Assembly (NCBI GenBank): GCA_000827205.1
Contig: KN832558.1
Span: 909,209 to 973,208, forward strand
Source: Plicaturopsis crispa FD-325 SS-3
Lineage: Eukaryota; Basidiomycota; Agaricomycetes; Amylocorticiales; Amylocorticiaceae
Direction of reading: 5' to 3'
DNA: 64,000 bases
Positions 54,841 to 64,000 of this stretch are shown here, piece by piece (the stretch's first letter is position 1; each line of letters begins with the position of its first letter). Below the pieces are notes generated by a model. It ran no database searches and was not told the DNA's origin. It was given only the letters and a program-made list of their open reading frames with translations. A program made the translations under genes and the position numbers.

Positions 54841-57180
54841 TCATAACTTCGCCTTGGTGCGTCTCGCGAGCTTCTTTTCGTGTTTATCCTGCAATACACG
54901 GCGCAGTACCTTTCCCGTAGGGGATTTTGGTATCTTCGTATGGCACGTCAGATCAGCCCTCGTCCAATAAAGTAAATCAAGCCGCCTACCTCATCAACAA
55001 TCCCGATGCCCCCGCGGAGCCACTTGTATTTGCTCAGGTTTTCCTGCGTCCACGCTTCGAGCACCTTGATGACCGCGGCACCTCCGCGTGCCTTGCCGGC
55101 GGGGCTCAGGACGATCCAAGCACGCGGGACCCTCTCGTCAGACGTACGCCCGCCGCTGACGCCCGCAACAGTCACGTCGGAGATGAGTTTGTCTGGCTGT
55201 GACAACAAAACCTCTTCAATCTCCACGGGCGAGACTTGTGCGCCAGAGACTTTCAATGTGTCCTACGTAGAAAATGCAACGGCCGTCAGTCGTATGTTCT
55301 CGTCCGTGTTTTTAGAGGGGCTGCACCTTTACTCGGTCTTCGAAGCTAGGCAAATTGGGTCCCTATAAGTGTCAAAGGCGGAACAAAGCACAACTCGACG
55401 TACAAGAATACGCCTTGCTCGTTGACCCGGAATTGGTCGCCACTGCGCAGCCAGCCGTCGGGAAGGAATGTCTCTCTGGTTGCTTTCTCGTTGTTCCAAT
55501 AGCCCAAAGCCACAGTGGGGGCCCGTATCTGAAGCTCTCCGGATTCATTTACAGTGGCTTCGGAGCCGTCATCTTTGACGATGCGTGCCTCTATGCTCGG
55601 CAAGAGCACCCCTGGAGATCCGGGGAGCCACTTGACACCAAAGAGGCCGTCAGGTAGATTGACCATCGTCGATATGGTCTGTGTAGTAAAAGCAGAGGTT
55701 TAGGGAGATCGCGGTAGTAAAAGGTGTCCATCTGCTCACCCCTTCAGATTGGCCATAACCTCAAAACGTACATATAACGTAGTCTGCATGGGTGCCTCGA
55801 CTCCGAGTCATGACAGCAGTACGCACCTTCAGTGAACTTCGCATTGGGTGTGTGGGCGGAGAACTTTGCAGCAAGCTCAGGCGGTAGATAGGCGGCGCCG
55901 CACGAGATGCTCAACAGCGAGCTCAGGTCTGCCTTGCCGATCTGCGAGGAATTCACCAACTGGTGCACGACGGAGGGGATGAGACACATGTGCGTCACAC
56001 GATACCTGTCGAATAAGTTTAACGTGTGGAGTTAGCAAGTCGACTCGCCTAACGCTAGATGAGATTGGCTGACTTCGATATCAACTTGAGAGCTAGGTCG
56101 GCATTCCAGTGGGGTAGGAGAATGAACGTGTGCGGTACGATGAACGCACGGAAGCACTGAACATGGAGACCTAATGAATCATTAGCGGCATATATTTCCA
56201 GACGGTATGCTCGCACCATATGAGTGGTGTATGGGCAAGAAAGCTAGAGAGATCGGGATGCCTTCTGGTGTGTTGAGCGCAGGTGGCTAGAACGATGCCA
56301 CTTGAAGATTAGTATGATACGGCGAGTGCGTAGATACATCCACGATATTGCATACCGGAGCAAACTCTTCAAAGGCCTTCTGTGTAACGATGGCCTGATA
56401 CAGTGAGTTCGCCAGATTCCCATGAGAGATCATAACAGCTGCCAGCAATTCATATCAGCACGGTAGACAGAAGCGTTAACAATGACCGGTGACCAGGGAG
56501 TGCTTGAGATCACCTTTGGGCAGACCGCTCGTTCCACTCGAAAAGACAAGATACGCAAGCGTATTGTTTCTCGCAGGCCGTACGGCGAGCCTAGGGGTGT
56601 TCTTCCTAAGAACACTCTTGATCATACCGTGAAAGCTCTTTCTTCCCTTGACATCGCCGGCCAGAACGTATATATGCTCAACAGGGATACCCACATCCTT
56701 TGCTGCGCGAAGGGTACGGGCGAGTAATCTCGGCTCGACAAATATATGTGTCGCTTTCGAGAGTCGTAGGGCATGCGTAAGCTCGAAGGGTGTCGAGTAG
56801 GATGAGAGCAGGGCAAAAGGGACACATGTTGCGAGCAGAGAGTGTACCAATGATATATAATCCTGTGCCATGCATGTTAATTAGACCACTACCAAAGCAT
56901 GAAGTACCGGGCTCACCGCGGAGTTCCCGGACAATATGCCGACCATCTCGTCACCCTTCAGCCCCAGGCCTCCGTCTGCGACAGGGCTCCCAAGGGCTGT
57001 CGCACCGTCATAGATGGTCTCTTTGAACTGCTTGAAAGTGCGTTTGCGACCTGTCACCGCGTCAATGTACAAAGTGTAGTCAGGTGGCCAATCCGCTTGA
57101 TCAGGGCGGTTGAAACAGTGGTGGTGAAAGTTCTGCTCGGGTAGCTGGGGTATGTCGGGAAAGACAGACTTGAGGACCAT
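54841..57180 (-). CDS. AMP-dependent acyl-CoA synthetase/4-coumarate-CoA ligase-like, copy A
   Basis: Multi-exon minus-strand gene, about 560-570 residues; start MVLKSVFPDIPQLPEQNFHH at 57180, stop after RTKAKL. Adenylate-forming enzyme that would convert a carboxylate, ATP and CoA to acyl-CoA via acyl-AMP. Motifs in order: TLAYLVFSSGTSGLPKG (ATP loop), VMISHGN, FLPIHHSYG, CGAAYLPPELAAKF, YGQSEG (A5, in an exon of about 20 nt), GYWNNEKATRETFLPDGWLR, SGDQF (A7 Asp), RAWIVLSPAGK and IPKSPTGKVLRRVL (A10 lysine). A second tiny exon of 19 nt supplies FEDRVK. All catalytic motifs are present. Substrate unknown: aromatic or medium-chain acids are both possible. Tandem paralogue of the next gene. Confidence 0.86.
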
Positions 57181-57271
57181 GGTGGGGGTCGGGTGGGTAA
57201 TTGGGCCCTGGGATAAAAGTAACAAAGCAGTGTGTTTATATCACAAGTGTAGATGCCACATGACCGAGATA
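57181..57271. promoter_or_regulatory. Compact spacer: 3' end of ligase B and promoter of ligase A
   Basis: Only 91 bp separate the stop of copy B from the start of copy A on the same strand. No TATA box visible. Either ligase A is driven from inside the end of B or the pair is partly co-transcribed. Confidence 0.4.
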
Positions 57272-59521
57272 TTATAATTTCGCCTTCGTACGCTTCTTCC
57301 GCTCCTCCTCGTACCGGTCTTGCAAGACACGACGCAGCACCTTCCCCGTCGGGCTCTTTGGGATCTGTCAAACGCGCAGCTACTCAGCAAGCCCCTCTTA
57401 CGATGATTTCGGACCACTTACCTCATCAACAATCTCAAAGCCCCCTCGCAGCCATTTGTATTTACTCAAGTTTTTCTTCGACCACGCATCCAGCACTTTG
57501 ATCACGTTTGCGCCACCATGGGCCTTACCTGCGGGGCTGAGGACGATCCACGCGCGTGGAACCTTCTCGTCAGACGTGCGCCCGCCACTCACACCCGCGA
57601 CAGACACGTCGGTAATGAGCTTGTCCGGGTGCGACGAGAGGACGTCCTCAATCTCGACAGGCGAGACTTGTGCACCAGACACTTTCAAGGTGTCCTTTGC
57701 GCGGTCTTCGAAGCTAGATGGATGCAGCGTTGAGCGCCCAACCGAGAACAAGGAGCTGGAAAGAAAACTGAACGCACTAGAACAAGCCCTGTTTATCGAA
57801 CCGGAAGCGATCGCCAGTGCGCAACCAGCCGTCGGGCAAGAACGTCTCTTTCGTAGATTTCTCGTTCTGCCAGTACCCTAAGGCAACCGTGTCACCTCGT
57901 ATCCACAGCTCTCCGGACTCGTTGGCGTTGGCTTCGGATCCGTCGTCCTTGACCACGCGCCCTTCCATGCCCGGGAGGAGGATTCCTGACGAGCCTGAAA
58001 TGGATTCGATGCCAAATAAACCGTCGGGTACCTTCGCCAGAGACGATAATGTCTGAAAAAGCGTAATGGTCAGCTATCTTGTCGTGGTAGATGGAAGTAT
58101 CGACTCACTCCTTCTGATTGTCCGTAGCCTTTGAATTATTTTGAGCCGATAAATACTCGTCGACAGACAATTGACACGCACCTTCGGAGAATCTTGCTTT
58201 GGGCGTGTACCTTTGAAATTTCGCAGCGAGTTGCGGAGGAAGGTATGCCGCACCACTGGTGATAAATGTGAGCGAGCTCAAGTCTGCCTTCTTGATCAGG
58301 GGCGAATTGACCAGCTGATGCACCACGGAGGGGATAAGCGACAGGCCTGTCGCGCGGTGTCTGTATAAAAGATAGAATGGCGAAATTAATAAGTAAGCCG
58401 TACTGCAAAGAACGAGCGTGTTATCTCACTTGGTTATTAGCTTGAGCGTGAGGTCGACGTTCCAGGTGGGCAATATTATCATGGTCTGCGGCTGAGCGAA
58501 GACGCGAAAACATTGGACGTGGAGACCTTCAAAAGAAAAATCTGTAAGCACAAGAGATACGTACCAAAAAAAGATCAGATACCGTAGGTATGATGTACGG
58601 GTAAGAATGCGAGGGCTACAGGGATTCCTTCCGGCGTGTTCGGTGGGGGAACCTGCGCATTATCAACCCGGGAAACGTGTGGTCATGAATAAAAAGAAAC
58701 TGTCACTTACAGGAAACGCCTCCCCCACGACTTTACCCATTACAAGGGCTTGATACAAGGAAGCCGTCAAGTTCCCATGCGAGATCATAACGGCTGAGCG
58801 GGGAGAGTTTCATTCGTAGTCATATGTCAAGCAAGGGGTCATTTACCTTTCGGCGGGCCACTGGTCCCGCTAGAAAACACAAGGTATGCAAGTGTATCCT
58901 TTGTTGCAGGGCGTACCGGGAGCCTCGTGAGGTGTGATGTTCGAACGTTTTCGATTAACCCACTAAAACTCTTCCGTCCTTTCACTTCGCCGCCCAACGT
59001 GTAGATGTTATTTCCAGGCACACCTAGCTCCGTCGCTACTTTGAGTGCGCGTCCTAAGAGCTTGGGTTGCACGAATAGATGTGTCGCCTTGGACAGACCG
59101 ACGGCGTGTCGAAGCTCAAAGGACGTCGAGTAAGATGATAGGAGCGCGAGCGGAACAGTCGCCGCCAACAGAGAGTGTACTAGTGCGACATATTCCTGTT
59201 TCACATTCACCAAGTCAGTCATCAAATCTGCGCACATGCCGGGTAGAATCTAAGTACCGTTGAGTTTTCCGACAGTATGCCGACGATGTGGCGGTCTGTG
59301 AGCCCTAGGCTACCCTGTGAGACGGGGCTGCCGAGTGCCGTTGCGCCATCGTATACAGTCTCCCTGAACTCCCTGAAAGTGCGCCTACGACCTGTCACAC
59401 CATCGATGTAGAGCGTGAAGTCCTGGGGCCAGGCGACCTGATCCGGGCGGCCAAAGCAGTGATGGTGAAAGTTCTGCTCAGGAATCTGGGGGATCTGCGG
59501 GAATGGAGACGCGACAATCAT
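57272..59521 (-). CDS. AMP-dependent acyl-CoA synthetase/4-coumarate-CoA ligase-like, copy B
   Basis: Paralogue of copy A, same strand and order; start MIVASPFPQIPQIPEQNFHH at 59521. Motifs: LAYLVFSSGTSGPPKG (ATP loop), VMISHGN, FLPVHHTYG, SGAAYLPPQLAAKFQ, YGQSEG, GYWQNEKSTKETFLPDGWLR, TGDRF, FEDRAKDTLKVSGAQVSPVE and IPKSPTGKVLRRVLQD. Compared with copy A it lacks the intron after FEDRAK, so an intron was gained in A or lost in B. Proteins differ throughout (for example RTSHLTRLPVRPATKDT against RKNTPRLAVRPARNNT), so this is not a very recent copy. Same reaction expected; substrate range may have diverged. Confidence 0.86.
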
Positions 59522-59927
59522 AGGAAAAGGAAGGAAACAAGGAGCGTTTTGAAGTCATGTTGGACGAATTTGCTTGCCTGCTTTAAATAAATGAGAAGTA
59601 CGAGCAGCGGGGTCAAAGTAGAGCGTCCGGCCCAGTGCTGAACCGGACCCGGAACAGGCTCTCGTGTGGCAGCGTGTGGCGCGTCTAGTCATGTGTAGGT
59701 TATCCTAGGTTATCCCACTGACGATTTGTTCAATTTCTTGACATCTGTCCAGTGTCGGTGAGGTCAGGTGGCAGTAGCAAAAAGGTGTCTAGGTACTCTG
59801 CAGTTCGCTTTTTGAAGCAAAGTCGACGGTCCTGAGTCCACGAAGATTCGTGCAGGGATATAACGTCCCTAGTAGGCTAGTACTGGACAATAATAGTGAA
59901 TCGGCCATACCTCTTCTCTGCAGTCAC
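59522..59927. other. Intergenic: promoter of ligase B and 3' flank of MYND gene
   Basis: About 400 bp, nothing further recognised. Confidence 0.4.
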
Positions 59928-62054
59928 TCAGTCAACCTCGGACGTCTCGTCGTCCACCTCACAGCTCTCCCCGAATCGCTTCGTAAGTATCGCAATGATT
60001 TCGCGGGCTTTCGCTAGATCAGCCTTGCGTGACTGGATGTGTGGGATAGCGGCGAGCTCGTCAGCTTTCTTTTCAAAGCTCGCGATATCCCTGGGGTCCA
60101 CATCCCCCATCCAAAACTCCCCGGTGGCTAGCGTCATCACAAGTGTATCCCCGCGACCGTTGGAAATTGTGCTCTGGATGAGCGTATACTTCCCTGGATA
60201 GTCACGGGCCTTCTCGAGAAGGGCTTCGTTCCTCGCTATGGCGTTGACGGAACCTTCAGCGGGTCGGCCAACAAAACCGTGAATCGGGACAACGGTGTAC
60301 TTTTCAGGACGCGCGGTGTAGTCGATGCAGATTATGAGACCCGTCAGTGGTGTGTCGGGGAACTCGCGGGCGGCTAGCTCCCGGAGCATTGGGAGGTGCC
60401 GCCGCGCATCATGAGTGGAGAGATGGTGGAAGAAGGCTGCATCGTGTTTTGAGATCGACTGCTGTTTCCCCTCTGCAAAGTTGTATAGGTATGAATGGGC
60501 CAATGCAATCGTGGACGTAGAACCTACCGTAGCGTTCTCGTTGTTTCATCTTGCACATCGTTTTATGGTCCCCCTTCTCCCAAGCGGTCACTTGGCATTC
60601 TTTGGAACAGTAGAACGTCGTTCCATAGCATGCTCCACATTTGCGGAAATTCTGTTTAACGTCGATCTTTTGACACTGTTTCTAACGATTAGACTAGTAA
60701 TGGTAGACGGGACCCGTTAGAAATTACCTCGACATTGTCACACGTAGTGCCTTTGCCTTTCACGGCTTTAGCATGAACAGTGACCATCCATCGGTAGACA
60801 GCGAGCCGGTGGAAGTCTTGCCATATGTCCTTGGCAATGCTTTTCGCGATCTTCATGTGAGACTCCCTACTAATATGCTGCATAGCCTCGTCGACGGCCT
60901 CTATTACCGAGCGGTAGACCAGATATCGAGGAAGGATATCTCGAAAAACGGTCAAGATCATGTCGCAGTCGTCTGGGTCATCTACTCTGGAGAAGTGCGG
61001 GCTGCAGTCGAGAAAGGCCGTGATAAGGCCGGAATTTATCGCTTGCACGACCCATGTGAACCCATCCGTGGAATCGAGACAGTTACACAAATAGCCGAAG
61101 GACGCGACCATAGGCTCCAGAAGGAATGGATCATCCTTGTATTGGTTGAGTTGTTGAGAGACGGTCACTAGCCCCTTCGTAATGAGCGGGATAACATTTG
61201 TGCTCAGTAGGGCGAATCGCAAAGGGTGCATGAGAGGGCGGGACAAGTGTCCGAGAAGATCAGCGAACACTGCAGCTCGAACGCCGTGGATGTGCGGTTT
61301 CTCGATAGCCGTACGGTAGCGCGACATGGCCATCTGTGCAACCTTCTTGGGGTTGTTGCCCGTGCTTTGAAGGACTCTGTCGATTTCTTTGGATGTCGCC
61401 ATTTTTAAGAATGAATCGAGCGCCGCAGATCCTGTTGGCACGTCGATGGTCGGCGGGATAGGGCCGGCGTCCTCCTGGAGCCAGAGCTTTGTGGCGACCT
61501 CGATACTTCCCGGCGTAGCGAGGATCGCCTCCCGAGCACAATCAGTACGCGATATCGTATACCAACATGCAGTAAGGAGATCTATGGTTGATCGTTTCAT
61601 CTGCGGGGTAGTCGTCCTCGGGTTATTGATGCGTACAGCGAAGAAAAAGGCGCTCCATTTGAATATTCCGGGCCAAGCTTTTAGTATCTTGTCCACGTAT
61701 TCTGAACCATCCCCCCAGAAATTACCGGCCTTGCTAATGCCCAAGAGGGACATGAACGCTCGGCTAGCGGCTGGACCGCGGTCAGCGACGGCATCGGGCT
61801 CATTGGGCGCTTTAGAGGCGTCAAGATGGCTGAAGAAAATGTCCAGGATACCCATTGCTAGCATTTGTTGACCCCCTGCATTTTGCCATAAGTTGGCAAG
61901 CTCTGTGAGGTCTGCGATGGATCCGCGGCGCGCAGCGTCGAGTGACTGGAAAACGAAGAGGCAATTAGCATATCGTGAACATTTGCAATACAGAAACACA
62001 CTCGACCCTCTTTGGATTGTCCTGTAGCTTGCGCAGGACCCTCTCTGGGTTCAT
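59928..62054 (-). CDS. MYND zinc-finger protein
   Basis: Four exons on the minus strand, about 650 residues; start MNPERVLRKLQDNPKRV at 62054. A long helical, ARM-like N-terminal region (SLDAARRGSIADLTELANLW, MATSKEIDRVLQSTGN, DPFLLEPMVASFGYL, FRDILPRYLVYRSVIEAV) leads into a MYND finger: CDNVE, intron, CQKIDVKQNFRKCGACYG, TTFYCSKECQVTAWEKGDHK and TMCK, with all the zinc-binding Cys/His. A C-terminal alpha/beta region follows (HHLSTHDARRHLPMLREL, LTGLIICIDYTARPEKYTVV). MYND fingers bind proline-rich peptides. This ARM-plus-MYND layout is common in Agaricomycetes and uncharacterised. The acceptor chosen before CQKI (AAACAG) restores the CxxxxC spacing. Confidence 0.83.
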
Positions 62055-62266
62055 TTTCGTGTGTACAGAGAAAGCGAATATGATCTTGCTAGCCGCAGAA
62101 GACCTATGAAGTCACCGGATGCGGACCTCGGAGACGCGCTCGTACAGCGCGTTCCCTTCAAACCTCCTACCGTTACCTACTTGCACGGACGACGACGAAG
62201 TGTGCAGTGTGGACCCCTTGCACTGGTCGCTTTCCTTACAATAATACGCGTTCGCTAGCTGCTTAT
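62055..62266. promoter_or_regulatory. Bidirectional promoter region (MYND gene / RhoGAP gene)
   Basis: 212 bp between divergent start codons; no strong core element seen. Confidence 0.4.
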
Positions 62267-64000
62267 ATGGCTCCTCATCCGCTCAGTTTGAAACAGAGAC
62301 TGGCCGCTCTCTCTTTGGCACCGTCCTCGCCATCCTCGCCGATTGCTCCAGATTCACCAAAGTCCCCCAGGCGGAAAAATTTATTCAGTGCACCCTGGGG
62401 TAGGCGGAATGGTGCGGATAGCGAGGAGCCGGATGCTAGAGATAGAGTGCAGGAGGCCATGACACGGCTGATATGGCAGGCTGGTGTTGACTACGAGTAA
62501 GCACTGGCAAATTTGTCGTACCTATCTTCAGCTAACTCGTATGCCTTTTGACAAGGACAAGACCCATGTGCGTTTTGTCCCTTAGGACGCCCATGCAACT
62601 GTTAACGTGTAGTATAGGGTGGTCCTTAATGCATCGGCATTGCCGGACCCACGCGAAGTCAACTACGACCTCTTGCTGTCGTGAGTCACTGCATGTTTTC
62701 CTCAAGTCTTCATCACCGAATCCCTTTTGCAAGGCGCATACTATCTTACCTTAATTTATATGGTGCGCCTGTCATCAAATAGTGCATACCTAGATAATCT
62801 CATGCTCTTGCAGTCGAGTCCGATTATACAGTCGTATTCTTCGCAGCGGGCGGACGACATACACCCGGCTGGAACTGGGTCTGGAAAGCCTATAGGAGTC
62901 TCAGCCGGAAGTACCGCAAGAATCTCAAGAGATTGGTGAGTGGGGCGCATCTCATTCAGCTGTTCGCTCTTTGACGCGTGACAGTTCATTGTACACTCAA
63001 ATTTCTTTTCGAAGAGTGAGCTTCATCACATGGCCTGTTATTCGCGTCTCACAAATACTGCTCAGTGCTTTTCTCTCTGGCTGGGGCCATCATCAGGTTT
63101 ATTCGATTCCGATCCGTTGACTTCAGCACCTAATAGTGTCACCTTTGCAGCCCCAAGTTCTTCCGGAAGATCATCTATATAGATACCCTGTCGGACCTTG
63201 CATCCCAAGTTCCTCTGACGCAGATTGATATACCCCGTGCTGTTTATGAGTACGTTAACTTGTGTCGTTTGCTCGACGGTCGTGTGGCTCAAATACCCGC
63301 AGGGAAAACCTCAAACACGAGAAACAAATCATCTTACCAGTTCCATCGCGGTCAGATGTCTTTGGCGTGCCTTTAGAAGATATCATGGGTTACCATGGCG
63401 AGAAGGGCGGCATCCCCAGAGTCGTCAAGGACTGTATTCAGTACCTGCGAGATACGGGTACGAGCGAGACATTGCCATCTCTGCACTCAAGGTCTAAACT
63501 TGGCCCACAGGCATGGAGGAAGAAGGACTCTTCCGACGTTCTCCGAACTCTGTTCTTCTTCGTCAAGCACAGGAAGCGTACGACCGAGGTGAGGACTGTA
63601 CATCCCTCGTCCGCAAATCGAGACTCATGCATTACAGGCCAAGTTGTCACTCTTGAATCCTTTGGAGATCCACATCTGGCAGCCGTCTTGCTAAAGAAGT
63701 ATCTGCGCGACTTACCAGAGCCTATCATTCCGGAGAGCCTGTATCCCGTCATAAGACGATGTCCTACGCCGACCAACGACCCGGGCGACATGTCGGGTGT
63801 GAGTTACATACGCGACACGATCCTCGTGGAACTACCGCCTTGTGTTTATATACTGCTCAGCCATTACCTCCGTGAGTCAGGTCGTTCTTCATACTTTCAG
63901 CAGAAGATCTCATGCGATAGTAGATCTCATGCATGAGGTCTCACTACGCGCGGCCTCGAATAGGATGGACGCGCATAACCTATCGGTTGTCCTTTGCCCT
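62267..64000 (+). CDS. CRAL-TRIO (Sec14-like) plus RhoGAP protein, 3' end outside window
   Basis: Starts MAPHPLSLKQRLAALSLAPS at 62267 and runs off the window inside the RhoGAP domain. Order: Ser/Pro-rich N-terminus; a p50RhoGAP-type Sec14-like domain (VVLNASALPDPREVNYDLLL, RILSYLNLYVESDYTVVFFA, GWNWVWKAYRSLSRKYRKNL, SPKFFRKIIYIDTLSDLASQ); then RhoGAP (FGVPLEDIMGYHGEKGGIPR, VVKDCIQYLRDTG, arginine finger in EEEGLFRRSPNSV, HLAAVLLKKYLRDLPEPIIP, NRMDAHNLSVVLCP at the window edge). It would switch off a Rho/Cdc42 GTPase at membranes, directed by lipid binding. Exon 2 is a 12-nt micro-exon at 62556-62567 that supplies TRP of the conserved ETRPMVV stretch. Confidence 0.87.

Noticed and set aside
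60773-61871. Plus-strand frames of 132 and 160 codons
   Set aside because: Antisense to the long exon of the MYND gene.

Overview
This window is nuclear DNA of a filamentous basidiomycete, most likely a mushroom-forming Agaricomycete (a polypore relative is plausible, but the order cannot be fixed from sequence alone). The evidence is dense genes on both strands, introns of about 50-60 bp with GTRNGT donors, CT-rich tracts before start codons, and families typical of Agaricomycetes: KDZ transposase, DUF6534 seven-helix proteins, F-box proteins with divergent leucine-rich tails, RecQ-like and DUF6589 proteins, and a MYND-finger protein.

Layout. 1-3.5 kb: the 3' part of a KDZ DNA transposon followed by a remarkable array of about 18 degenerate copies of one short motif. 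4.7-5.6 kb: a 5'-truncated short-chain dehydrogenase. 5.9-10.8 kb: two paralogous Gal80-like Gfo/Idh/MocA genes flanking an antisense F-box gene. 11.2-19.7 kb: a GPI-type secreted protein, a small conserved protein, a GNAT acetyltransferase, an NmrA-like NAD(P) protein and a secreted TAP-type alpha/beta hydrolase. 19.7-22.6 kb: no gene seen. 22.9-24.4 kb: DUF6534 membrane protein copy 1. 24.9-29.2 kb: a BCAS3-type WD40 autophagy protein. 29,856-36,186: a complete-looking 6.3 kb transposon with structured terminal inverted repeats and a 9-bp target duplication, encoding a RecQ-like helicase and a DUF6589 protein tail to tail. 37-43 kb: DUF6534 copy 2, a second F-box gene and an MCT-type transporter. 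43.8-47.4 kb: a long, mostly disordered protein. 48.4-50.2 kb: DUF6534 copy 3, a duplicate of copy 1 including its promoter. 51.4-64 kb: a seven-helix protein, a SPRY protein, RNA polymerase III subunit RPC11, a tandem pair of acyl-AMP ligases, a MYND-finger protein and the start of a CRAL-TRIO/RhoGAP gene that leaves the window.

The most interesting object is the RecQ-DUF6589 transposon. Its ends are defined by the sequence itself: the duplicated target GGCCTCTAT, inverted termini of about 140-150 bp sharing an identical 30-bp block, and a hairpin in each terminus whose stem carries a paired (compensatory) change between the two ends. This makes DUF6589 a good candidate for an undescribed transposase working with a RecQ helicase. 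Second is the motif array beside the KDZ transposase, which looks like a set of binding sites. The rest is ordinary host content, with several micro-exons (7, 12, about 19 and about 20 nt) and recent gene duplications. All splice sites were placed by eye from consensus signals and protein similarity remembered from these families; boundaries may be off by a base or two.
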